Source: Candidatus Sulfopaludibacter sp. SbA3
Lineage (GTDB): Bacteria > Acidobacteriota > Terriglobia > 2-12-FULL-54-10
Length of the DNA: 12,037 nt
Direction of reading: 5' to 3'
NCBI GenBank assembly: GCA_945865705.1
Contig: CAMBEY010000064.1
Coordinates: 1 to 12,037, forward strand
Of the stretch, positions 5,556 through 12,037 are shown in pieces (positions within the stretch are counted from its first letter, which is position 1; the number at the start of each line of letters is the position of its first letter). A program made the position numbers and the translations under genes. The notes beneath the pieces are model-generated. The model searched no databases and was not told where the DNA came from. It saw only the letters and a list, made by a program, of their open reading frames with translations.

Positions 5556-7274
5556 TTAACTAGCTTTCGTATCGGGCGGGAGAGTATAGCTCTTGATCAG
5601 GTCGAGGAGCGTCTGGGTCTGGGTCTTGAACTCCGCCACGGTGCTCTTCAGGCTGGGGTCGACTTTCTTGCTCATGTTGAGGATGTCCGCGCAAGCCATC
5701 ATCACCGTGATCGGCGCCATGGACTGATGATAGAACGGTTCCGCAATGTCAGCGGGCAGCCGCACTCCGACCTGCGCGAAGGTGGGATCATTGAAACCAA
5801 ACGGCTGGTTCTCTGTCCCGGATGCCACGCCAGCAACGCCGGCCTGAGCCTGGGTCTGGGCTCGAGCCTTGGCCAACGCGGCTTCGAGCGATTTCACCTG
5901 CGCCTTCAGTTGATTCACCAGAGGACGCAATTCGGTCAGTTCCTGATCCTTCGGCATTAGCTGCTGCTGAATTTCTTCCCAACGCGCCTCGAACTTCTTG
6001 ATGCGCTCGGCGGAGGATTCGGCCTCTTTTGACACCTGATTACGTGCCGCCTCCAGCTCGCCCTCCAATAGAACGATGCGGGATTCGGCCAGCGCGGAGT
6101 GTGTGATCGTCTCGGTCAGCGCCGTATCCAACGCAGTGACCGTCGTATCGCTATTGTCATCGATGGCGCCCGCCATGTTGGCGGCTTCCAGTTGGGCTTG
6201 CAGCGACAGAATCTTCTGCTCCTGCTCACCCGAACGCGCGCGAGCCTGGCTGCGCTCGGAGTCCATCAGCTTGGCCTGACACTCCATCGCCTCGCGCTGC
6301 TCGCGTACCTGCTGTTCGAGTGCCTCGACCGCCACCTGCACCATGCTGGCGCTGCCCTCAATGCGTTGGCGCTCGGCATTCACATGGCTAACAGCGCGTT
6401 CACTTTGTTTGAGTTTTGTTTCCCACTCATCGGCGGTGCGCCGGGACTTTTCTTTTTCTGTGGCAAGTTCGCGCTGCGAACTCTCGACTTCATCCTCTAG
6501 ACGCTGCACCAGCGACTCCAGCCTTGAAATGTGAGCGTGGCTCGCACCGATCTCCGTTGACAGTCCCATCGTGGTCGATCGGGTGTTGGAAATAGTCGCC
6601 GCCTCTTGATCCTTCTCCAGCGTGACGATGCGCTCGTTTAGCTCAGCTACGTCCTGAAGCAGGGTGTCCCGCTGTGTGGCTGTTCGCTCCAGCTCTTTGT
6701 TGAATTTTTCCCGCTCGTCCTGTAGCTGGCGTTCCAGCGCGGTGACGGACTTGCGCAGCACCGCCGCGCGAGCCTCGAGATCCCCTCGCTCCCCGCGGAC
6801 TTTGTCCGCAGTCGAACGCAGCTCGTTGCCCTGCACCTCCATCTGTCCCAGTTGCACGCGGGCGAGCTGACGCTCGTCCTCCAGATTCTTTTTCAGGGCT
6901 ACATTTTCTTCACGCAGCCGGTCCAACTCTCCCAGCTTTTGCAGAGTTGCATCGTGATCCGTTGCGGGCGTCTCTGCCTTCTTTGAAGCGGAAGACTCTT
7001 TGTTGCCGGCAGGCTGGGTATCCTCAGCGGGCAACGCGCGCGCCGGTGCGCGACCGGTAAACAAAGTTATTAGTGGACTGGTTGGGTCATCCGGTTTCCC
7101 GGCTGATTCCGAGTTGGCCGACCCACCAAATAACCCCGAGAGCATCTTGAAAAATCCCGTTGGACGAGGAGACGGCGACTCCATATGCGATTCGACTTCA
7201 GGCTCTGGCACCACGACTGGCCTTGAACGCGGGGGGACCGGCGAATTTTTTCTGGACTCTGTTTTCTTAGCCAC
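5556..7274 (-). CDS. Long coiled-coil protein with a DHp-like (HisKA-type) C-terminal hairpin and no ATPase domain
   Basis: I do not recognise a named family. The product is 572 residues. Residues 1-36 are basic and proline-rich; 39-51 (PTGFFKMLSGLFG region) are amphipathic and might touch membrane. Residues 52-108 are low-complexity, and about 109-480 are a long heptad-rich coiled coil full of E, R, K, Q and L. An A/Q-rich linker (TQAQAGVAGVASGTENQ) follows. Residues 507-563 look like a histidine-kinase dimerisation/phosphoacceptor hairpin: HQSMAPITVMMACADIL (516-532) aligns with the H-box HELRTPLTAILGYAELL pattern, with His at 0, Pro at +5 and Ala-acidic-aliphatic-Leu at +13 to +16. A second helix, LKSTVAEFKTQTQTLLDLI, follows. 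The protein ends nine residues later, so no CA/HATPase domain is present. GTG 7274 has GGAG nine bases upstream. It is the last gene in the minus-strand glycosyltransferase run. It could be a scaffold, a polarity factor or a phosphotransfer platform; function is open. Confidence 0.7.
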   Translation of the reverse strand: MAKKTESRKNSPVPPRSRPVVVPEPEVESHMESPSPRPTGFFKMLSGLFGGSANSESAGKPDDPTSPLITLFTGRAPARALPAEDTQPAGNKESSASKKAETPATDHDATLQKLGELDRLREENVALKKNLEDERQLARVQLGQMEVQGNELRSTADKVRGERGDLEARAAVLRKSVTALERQLQDEREKFNKELERTATQRDTLLQDVAELNERIVTLEKDQEAATISNTRSTTMGLSTEIGASHAHISRLESLVQRLEDEVESSQRELATEKEKSRRTADEWETKLKQSERAVSHVNAERQRIEGSASMVQVAVEALEQQVREQREAMECQAKLMDSERSQARARSGEQEQKILSLQAQLEAANMAGAIDDNSDTTVTALDTALTETITHSALAESRIVLLEGELEAARNQVSKEAESSAERIKKFEARWEEIQQQLMPKDQELTELRPLVNQLKAQVKSLEAALAKARAQTQAQAGVAGVASGTENQPFGFNDPTFAQVGVRLPADIAEPFYHQSMAPITVMMACADILNMSKKVDPSLKSTVAEFKTQTQTLLDLIKSYTLPPDTKAS

Positions 7275-7292
7275 TTATTCAAGCTCCACTAA

Positions 7293-7330
7293 CGGCTGAA
7301 ACATTCGCCGGCGGCTGAACCATTCGCCAG
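7293..7330. repeat. Tandem duplication of a 19-bp unit upstream of the coiled-coil gene
   Basis: CGGCTGAAACATTCGCCGG (7293-7311) is followed directly by CGGCTGAACCATTCGCCAG (7312-7330), with two mismatches in 19. It lies just upstream of the coiled-coil gene's ribosome-binding site, in its probable 5' leader. It could be a protein-binding site or a simple slippage duplication. Confidence 0.7.
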
Positions 7331-7344
7331 CACCTAACCTTAAC

Positions 7345-7372
7345 AATTCATGCTATCAAGGCTATCGGTCAA
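7345..7372 (-). promoter_or_regulatory. Weak candidate promoter for the coiled-coil gene
   Basis: On the minus strand TTGACC (7367-7372) and TGAATT (7345-7350) are 16 bases apart. The -35 is good and the -10 poor. If real, it would give the coiled-coil gene its own start separate from the glycosyltransferase run, with the 19-bp duplication lying within the leader. Confidence 0.25.
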
Positions 7373-7421
7373 GTTGCATAAACATCTTACTCAAAATTGG
7401 AGATCGCACCTGGCTGTGTTC

Positions 7422-8570
7422 CTAATGAGGTATAGGGGGAGGAGGGGCTTTACTCGGGCTGCGAGCGCCGGCGAGCAACTGCTGGAGCATCTGTTCGTAT
7501 TGAGTAGTTACCACATCCCAATTGTAACGGCTCAACACACGGGCGCGGGCGAGGACCTTGTATTGCTGGCGAAGAGCCTCATCGTCGATTAACCGCGACA
7601 TTTGATAGGCGCAAACCTCGGCATCCTGCGTGAAGGGGATCGCGGCGTCACCGGCCACTTCGACGTTCTCCGGCGTATTCAGATAGAGCGTGGCGCAGCC
7701 CCGGCCCATGGCCTCTATCAGCGCCGGGTGCGTGCCTCCCACCTCCGTGGCGTGAACGTAGGCGAAAGCGTGCGATTGCAGCTCCCGGTAACCAGCCCCG
7801 TAAATGGCTCCCGGAAACAGGATGCGCGAGGCATTGCTTGCTTTGGGAGTTGCCTTCAACCGCGCAATGTATTCGTCCGCGTAGGGAGCATCGCCAACAA
7901 TCACCAACTTCTTTCGCGTCTCTACGCGCTCGAAAGCTTGAATCACCAGCAGCGCATTATTCTCGGGCTCCAGCCTGGAGACATAGAGGAAGTAGTCCTC
8001 CGGCACAAGTCCCAAGCGGTCGAGAGCCGCCTGCGTCTCGACTTTCTCCGCATCCGCGCCATAGGGGATACACCAGGAATCGCGCCCGTACTGCTTGGCG
8101 TAGTAGGCACGAATAACCTCGGCGTCGGTAACGATGCCATTCGGCAGCAGCGTGGACAAACGCTCGGAGATGCGATACCAGGCGCGTCCCAGCGCATTCC
8201 ACTTTTTGCGTTGACGCTCCAGGCCGTCCACGTTGATTACCGTCTTCTTTCCCACCATGCGAGGAAGAAATGAGAACACGGCATTGGCGGCGTTGCAAAT
8301 CAGGATCACTTCGATATCCCGGGGGAGCACATGCAGGATGGAAAGAAAAGTGTGGGCAATGGTATCGAGATATTTATGCGGGATGGTGGGCAGCAGCTTC
8401 AGGCGCACGCCGCGATAGGTGTCACCACGATATTGAATGTTGTTGGTGCGGCCATAGACGACAACTTCGTGACCCCGTTCCACCAATCGCGCGGACAACT
8501 CCTCCGCGAAGGTTTCAAAGCCGCCGTAATTTGCCGGAATGCCGCGCGTGCCCAGGATGGCGATCTTCAT
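7422..8570 (-). CDS. DUF1972 / GT4-type glycosyltransferase (rhamnosyltransferase-like)
   Basis: The product is a retaining GT-B-fold sugar transferase for surface polysaccharide, probably acting at the cytoplasmic face of the membrane. The 382-residue product opens with MKIAILGTRGIPANYGGFETFAEELS, the hallmark of the DUF1972 N-terminal domain shared with WchF-type rhamnosyltransferases (the motif spans about residues 1-26). Downstream blocks are VINVDGLERQRKKW (111-124), IPYGAD (168-173), YVSRLEPENN (196-205), VIVGDAPYADEY (223-234), FPGAIYG (252-258) and the nucleotide-sugar site TEVGGTHPALIEAMGRG (275-291). The tail (SPSKAPPPPIPH) is proline-rich and not conserved-looking. I start at ATG 8570 (MKIAIL) rather than the TTG one codon upstream; no strong ribosome-binding site is visible. 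The donor sugar and linkage cannot be read from sequence; rhamnose is a guess from family relatives. It lies 69 bases downstream of a GT2 gene. Confidence 0.88.
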   Translation of the reverse strand: MKIAILGTRGIPANYGGFETFAEELSARLVERGHEVVVYGRTNNIQYRGDTYRGVRLKLLPTIPHKYLDTIAHTFLSILHVLPRDIEVILICNAANAVFSFLPRMVGKKTVINVDGLERQRKKWNALGRAWYRISERLSTLLPNGIVTDAEVIRAYYAKQYGRDSWCIPYGADAEKVETQAALDRLGLVPEDYFLYVSRLEPENNALLVIQAFERVETRKKLVIVGDAPYADEYIARLKATPKASNASRILFPGAIYGAGYRELQSHAFAYVHATEVGGTHPALIEAMGRGCATLYLNTPENVEVAGDAAIPFTQDAEVCAYQMSRLIDDEALRQQYKVLARARVLSRYNWDVVTTQYEQMLQQLLAGARSPSKAPPPPIPH

Positions 8571-8639
8571 CAATCATCATGATAGCGGGCGAAGTTGAAA
8601 ATACCAGTGTAAATGTACACGGAAGGGTAAGACGAAAAG

Positions 8640-9869
8640 TTAGCGAGAACCATCGGTGCCCGAGCCGGCCGGCCGCAGATTGACGATGGCCGCCGCCGCG
8701 GACTGGGCGGCACCCGGCAGGTTCTCTTCCGGCTTTAGCAGAAACGGCGCTGGAAAAGTAACGGGCTGAAAGCGGAACCAGGCCTTCATGTAATCATCCG
8801 AAACACGCCGACGCTGCTGAATGATGCGCCGCTTGTCCGTGATCCGGCTCCAGTTGCGCAAGACAAAAACGAGTCCCGCAAGCGATCCGCGCTCCCTGAC
8901 CAGGCAGTAGGCCAGAATGCCCAGATCCCGCACCGTTACCGTAAACAAATTCACCAGATACAGACCGAGCGTGGCGTTCTTGATGCGCATCAGGAAACGG
9001 TTCTTCACCGAATGTTGATTGATCATCGAAGGCAGGTTGCGGCGTACGCCCGGGAATACGCGGCGCACATGATACCCAATTGCATGGGGAACGTAGAGGC
9101 ACTTCCAGCCGAACAACTGTGCGCGCCAGGCCACATCGGCATCCTCGCGGGAAAAGAAAAAGTCCTCGTCGAAGAACTCACCTTCCACGGAAACATCTTC
9201 GATCATCGCGCGCCGGTAAAATGCCGCTGCTCCGGTGGCACCGAATACATAGGCTGGCTGACTGTACTCCGGCCCGTCAGGAAGATGTGTGCCGCGATCA
9301 AAATGCCGGAAAGTGGGCGTGAAATAGATTCCGGCGGAGTCCACTTGCGGTTTGGTGGGAATGGAGAGATCCGGCTCGGCGCGCAGCAGCTTGCCGCAAA
9401 GCGTGCCAGCGCTGGGATCCTGGGCACCGGCCGAGACGAGCGAGGAGACAAATGCCGGTGTCAGCACGGCATCTGGATTGAGCACCAGGACCCAATCGCC
9501 TTCAGCGCGTCGAATGCCCTGGTTTTGCCCGCCGCAAAAACCGCGATTCTGCTTATTCCAGATCACGCGAATCCGTTTTTGATAACTTTCCAGGATGCTC
9601 CGCGTATCGTCCGTGCTGGCGTTGTCAATGACGATCACTTCCAGACGCAGCCAGTCCTGCGCCAGCACGGAATCCAGGCAGCGCTTCAGAAAAGGTCCGC
9701 TATTGTAAGTGACGATAGAAATGGATACGAGCGGTGCGCGTGTCGCCCCAGTCAATTGATCCCCCATACGATATTTCAGTCCCTCTAGGCGGCACCGACC
9801 AGCCAAGCCCAGCCCGGGCGTAGCCAGCCGTGTCGTCGGATATGCAGGCTGCTCAATTCCACTGCTCAC
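8640..9869 (-). CDS. Family 2 glycosyltransferase (COG1216 type)
   Basis: This is an inverting GT-A-fold sugar transferase for cell-surface polysaccharide. Motifs: VSISIVTYNSGPFLKRCLDS (48-67), VIVIDNASTDDT (78-89), NRGFCGGQNQGIR (108-120), LVLNPDAVLTP (128-138, the divalent-metal NPD motif), GATGAAAFYRR (210-220) and the acceptor-side SREDADVAWRA (240-250, likely catalytic acid/base region). A conserved-position histidine follows in GYHVRR (265-270). The C-terminal third is basic with hydrophobic stretches (YLVNLFTVTVRDLGILAYCL), fitting peripheral membrane attachment. Coordinates use GTG 9869, which begins six bases after the preceding gene's stop and would suit coupling. However, the first 34 residues look unlike the family, and ATG 9767 (MGDQLTG...) gives a more normal start; neither has a good ribosome-binding site. 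The A/P-rich C-terminus is about 30 residues of unconserved sequence. Confidence 0.9.
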   Translation of the reverse strand: MSSGIEQPAYPTTRLATPGLGLAGRCRLEGLKYRMGDQLTGATRAPLVSISIVTYNSGPFLKRCLDSVLAQDWLRLEVIVIDNASTDDTRSILESYQKRIRVIWNKQNRGFCGGQNQGIRRAEGDWVLVLNPDAVLTPAFVSSLVSAGAQDPSAGTLCGKLLRAEPDLSIPTKPQVDSAGIYFTPTFRHFDRGTHLPDGPEYSQPAYVFGATGAAAFYRRAMIEDVSVEGEFFDEDFFFSREDADVAWRAQLFGWKCLYVPHAIGYHVRRVFPGVRRNLPSMINQHSVKNRFLMRIKNATLGLYLVNLFTVTVRDLGILAYCLVRERGSLAGLVFVLRNWSRITDKRRIIQQRRRVSDDYMKAWFRFQPVTFPAPFLLKPEENLPGAAQSAAAAIVNLRPAGSGTDGSR

Positions 9870-9875
9870 GGCCCA

Positions 9876-10844
9876 TTAAGACGAGCGCACCACCGCGTGG
9901 CTTGCAAAGGCCACACGAGCGGCTCGCCAATAGGCCTCTACGCGCGCGTTGCGGACGCGGGACTGCGTGCGGGGTCTTGACGAAATCCATTCAATTATCG
10001 GCCCAATCACCAGCCCAGTCAACTCCGCCGTGATCCTCAAACCCAAACCACAAAGCAGAGCGGCCCGAACCAAGCAACTAGCCCGCCAGCCCAAATTCTT
10101 TCCGACATAATAAATCAAATTGCGATACCAGTAAACCTGCTTTTCTGAAAAATCGACGGATGCGAGCGAATGCCCCCCTTGGTGTTCGATCACCACGTCG
10201 GGAATATAGGCGATCATTCCACCTGCCCGTTTCAGCCGCAGACAGAGATCCACGTCTTCAAACCACAATGGATAGAAGCGTTCGTCGAACCCGCCCACTG
10301 CCTCGAAATCCCTGCGCTTGACCATGAGCGCCGCTCCGGCGGGCTGGTCCACGTTGGCTGGCTGCGTCGGGTCCATGTCCCAATAGCGGTACCTGCGGTT
10401 GACGGGATTGTTGGGAAGTAGCCGGTTAATCAGGAGCATCTCAAAGACCACCGCGGTGGTCGATGGAAATCGCCGCACCAGAAATCCGCGTTGCGGAAGG
10501 CCGGAGGCATCCACCAGTTGAGCGCCAGCGGCTACGCAGTTGGGATTTTCCTGAAGTGCGCGCTCCATCGGAGCAAGTGAGGAGCGCAGTGAAGTGTCCG
10601 GATTCAGGAAGAGCAGAACTTCTCCGTTGGATTGTCGCGCCCCTAAATTGCATCCCCCCGCGAACCCCAGGTTGGCCCCAGGCTGTATCAGCTTCACGCG
10701 GGAAAATTTGCGAACCGCGTCGACCGTGTCATCTCGCGACGCGTTATCGACCACGATCAATTCGGCGTCCGTCGGCGCCAGTGATTCCAGGCATCGCGCA
10801 ATGTGCGCCGCCGAGTTGTAGGTAACGATGATGACGGAGATCAT
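9876..10844 (-). CDS. Family 2 glycosyltransferase (COG1216, WcaE/RfbF-like)
   Basis: This is a second GT-A inverting sugar transferase of the same locus. The 322-residue product starts directly with the nucleotide-binding strand MISVIIVTYNSAAHIARCLE. VVDNASRDDT (31-40), GANLGFAGGCNLGAR (56-70), LLFLNPDTSL (77-86, metal motif), QPAGAALMVKR (167-177), GGFDERFYPLWFEDVDLCLR (184-203, E196-D197 acid region) and EHQGGHS (220-226) follow. A hydrophobic C-terminal segment (about 257-285) could anchor it to the membrane. ATG 10844 overlaps the stop of the upstream GT2 gene by four bases (ATGA), a classic translational-coupling arrangement. It is clearly related to, but divergent from, both flanking GT2 genes, so it likely adds a different sugar. 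Donor and acceptor are not inferable. Confidence 0.92.
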   Translation of the reverse strand: MISVIIVTYNSAAHIARCLESLAPTDAELIVVDNASRDDTVDAVRKFSRVKLIQPGANLGFAGGCNLGARQSNGEVLLFLNPDTSLRSSLAPMERALQENPNCVAAGAQLVDASGLPQRGFLVRRFPSTTAVVFEMLLINRLLPNNPVNRRYRYWDMDPTQPANVDQPAGAALMVKRRDFEAVGGFDERFYPLWFEDVDLCLRLKRAGGMIAYIPDVVIEHQGGHSLASVDFSEKQVYWYRNLIYYVGKNLGWRASCLVRAALLCGLGLRITAELTGLVIGPIIEWISSRPRTQSRVRNARVEAYWRAARVAFASHAVVRSS

Positions 10845-12010
10845 GAAGGTCTCGTCGAAGATTCAGAGATTCGCCGCGACTCGGCGTCTGGCGCGGAACT
10901 TGCCGCTGAAACTGGCGGGCGGAATACCGCAAAGTACCATCGCCAGAAAGTATCCGGCGCGGGGCGATGCGCACCAAATTGGTCGGCGTAGATGGCCACC
11001 TCGCCCGCCATCATCCAGCGCTGTAAACGATGCCGCGACGCTCTTTCCCAGCCGAGTCCGTCGCGCAAGGCAACGGGTAGCGCCCCGACAAACCGCGCCA
11101 CGCCCGAAGCCCATGCAGGCAACTGCCCTTGGCGCGTAGCCATCAACATCCAGAGCATCTGTGCCCAGGCAATTCTTGGCGCATTGCTCAGTAAAATCTT
11201 TAGGGGGAAATTCTTGGCCAGCAGCAAAAGTTGATTGCGGGTCATCTGCCGGAAAACGAAGGGCGACACCGCGCCATCGGGTTTGGCTCGTCCCGGGCTT
11301 GCGTCACCTGAACTTGCTCCACCCGAGCTGGCTCCACCCGAGCTGGCTCCACCATGATGCCAAGCGACAGCCTGCGGCAGATAATCCCCGCGCACCCCGG
11401 CACGCACGCAGCGCATGGCGTAATCCACATCTTCCAGATAGGAGACAAAGTTTTCGTCGAGCTCGCCCACTTGCTCGACCATGCTGCGGCGCAGCAGCAG
11501 GGCGGTCCAACTGGCGGCCAGCAAAGGGTGGGCATGCTCGGCCAGAACGTATTGTTGCTTCACGTGCGCGCCATGTCCCAGCCGCCAAGCCGCACCGCAC
11601 CGCGCCACGGCATCGCCCGCGTTGTCGATTCGCTCCCCATCCCCGGAGAGTATCTTCCCCGCGCAAAATGAACTTTCCGGATGCGTTTCAAGCCAATGGA
11701 CCAGGTGTTTCAGCCAATCAGCGTGCAACTTCACGTCGTCGTTGAGCACGGCCACATAGGGGGTCGCCGCCGTTTTCAGTCCGGCATTCACTCCGGCGGC
11801 GAATCCTCGGTTCTCCGGGAGCATGATGAACCCGCAGCCAAACTCCCTCGCAACACCCTCTACTGCCGCGCCGCCGCCGTTGGAGACCACAGCGACGCGA
11901 AATCGCCGCTCACTCTGCTGCTCAAGAGAATACAGACACTCACGCAACAGGTCCGCCCGCCGCCACGCGGGGATGACAACTGTAATGATGGCCGACTCGA
12001 TGGCCTGCAC
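10841..12010 (-). CDS. Family 2 glycosyltransferase with an in-frame Gly/Ala/Ser repeat insert
   Basis: This is a third GT2 enzyme of the polysaccharide cluster. The 389-residue product has ITVVIPAWRRADLLRECLYS (9-28), VAVVSNGGG (39-47), PENRGFAAGVNAGL (65-78), VAVLNDDVKLHADW (86-99, with NDD as the metal motif in place of NPD) and DENFVSYLEDVDYAMRCVRAG (185-205, E193-D194). AWHHGGAS then leads into five GGASS-type pentapeptides (220-244), after which the normal C-terminal helices resume at QMTRNQLLLLAKNFP. The insert is encoded by a 15-bp minisatellite (separate entry) at the join between the catalytic core and the C-terminal helical part, where a flexible linker should be tolerated. GTG 12010 has AGAGG seven bases upstream, but the frame is open through 12037, so a start beyond the window edge is possible. 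It is coupled to the next GT2 gene by a four-base overlap. Confidence 0.88.
   Translation of the reverse strand: MQAIESAIITVVIPAWRRADLLRECLYSLEQQSERRFRVAVVSNGGGAAVEGVAREFGCGFIMLPENRGFAAGVNAGLKTAATPYVAVLNDDVKLHADWLKHLVHWLETHPESSFCAGKILSGDGERIDNAGDAVARCGAAWRLGHGAHVKQQYVLAEHAHPLLAASWTALLLRRSMVEQVGELDENFVSYLEDVDYAMRCVRAGVRGDYLPQAVAWHHGGASSGGASSGGASSGDASPGRAKPDGAVSPFVFRQMTRNQLLLLAKNFPLKILLSNAPRIAWAQMLWMLMATRQGQLPAWASGVARFVGALPVALRDGLGWERASRHRLQRWMMAGEVAIYADQFGAHRPAPDTFWRWYFAVFRPPVSAASSAPDAESRRISESSTRPS
11279..11353 (-). repeat. 15-bp coding minisatellite, about five units
   Basis: Read in the gene's direction, units 1 and 2 (11339-11353 and 11324-11338) are both GGTGGAGCCAGCTCG. Unit 3 (11309-11323) differs at three third-codon positions, and units 4 and 5 (11294-11308 and 11279-11293) are progressively more diverged. 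Each unit is five codons (GGASS, GGASS, GGASS, GDASP, GRAKP), so copy-number change keeps the frame. The identical end suggests recent duplication there. Confidence 0.85.
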
Positions 12011-12037
12011 GTGCTTGCCTCTCAGCGAATCTTCGGT

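Noticed and set aside
5505..5960. 151-codon plus-strand open frame just after fabG
   Set aside because: This was considered as a possible acpP replacement. It is antisense to the DHp-like region and its translation has no DSL phosphopantetheine motif.
8607..8620. GTGTA-AATG-TACAC inverted repeat between two glycosyltransferase genes
   Set aside because: Five-bp arms within a short AT-richer gap are easily expected by chance. There is no adjacent promoter element or T-run to give it meaning.
9012..9788. 258-codon plus-strand open frame
   Set aside because: It is antisense to the GT2 gene at 8640-9869, which has complete motifs. It has no ribosome-binding site or domain signature.
11279..11353. 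Direct repeats as a CRISPR-like array
   Set aside because: The units are contiguous with no spacers, are multiples of three, and are translated in frame within a glycosyltransferase.

Overview
The window is GC-rich bacterial chromosome with close-packed genes. I infer an Acidobacteriota-like host, with low to moderate confidence: a membrane-anchored TPR protein starting MARLTKQELKKDEL sits beside a dNTP-hydrolase-like gene, a yceD-rpmF pair leads into fab genes, and a DUF1972 glycosyltransferase is present. No rRNA, tRNA, IS element, CRISPR array or phage gene was seen. No gene-free stretch exceeds 300 bases; the longest is 628-912, which holds a start-site hairpin, a candidate promoter and a palindrome.

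Layout. (1) 1-627, minus strand: rsmI, cut by the left edge after 209 codons. (2) 913-2839, plus strand: a single-pass membrane TPR-like protein (YfgM-like), then an HD-domain dGTPase-like triphosphohydrolase 13 bases downstream. (3) 2945-5493, plus strand: yceD, rpmF, fabD and fabG, a shortened version of the conserved ribosome/fatty-acid cluster with plsX and fabH absent between rpmF and fabD, and no acpP after fabG. (4) 5556-12010, minus strand: read in its own direction, a glycosyltransferase run (three family-2 enzymes, then a DUF1972/GT4 enzyme), followed by a long coiled-coil protein whose C-terminus resembles a histidine-kinase dimerisation/phosphoacceptor hairpin with no ATPase domain. 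The two halves of the window converge between 5494 and 5555.

How the genes work together. The plus-strand half is housekeeping: ribosome parts (L32, YceD), malonyl loading and 3-ketoacyl reduction in type II fatty acid synthesis, nucleotide hygiene, and secretion or envelope chaperoning. The minus-strand half looks like part of a surface-polysaccharide assembly locus. Its enzymes would add sugars one after another to a lipid-linked acceptor, and it probably continues beyond the right edge. No polymerase, flippase or priming transferase is visible here.

The best leads are the DHp-like tail on the coiled-coil protein, an in-frame 15-bp minisatellite inside one glycosyltransferase, the shortened fab cluster, and a perfect hairpin that places the rsmI start codon in its stem. 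I see no clearly new multi-gene system.
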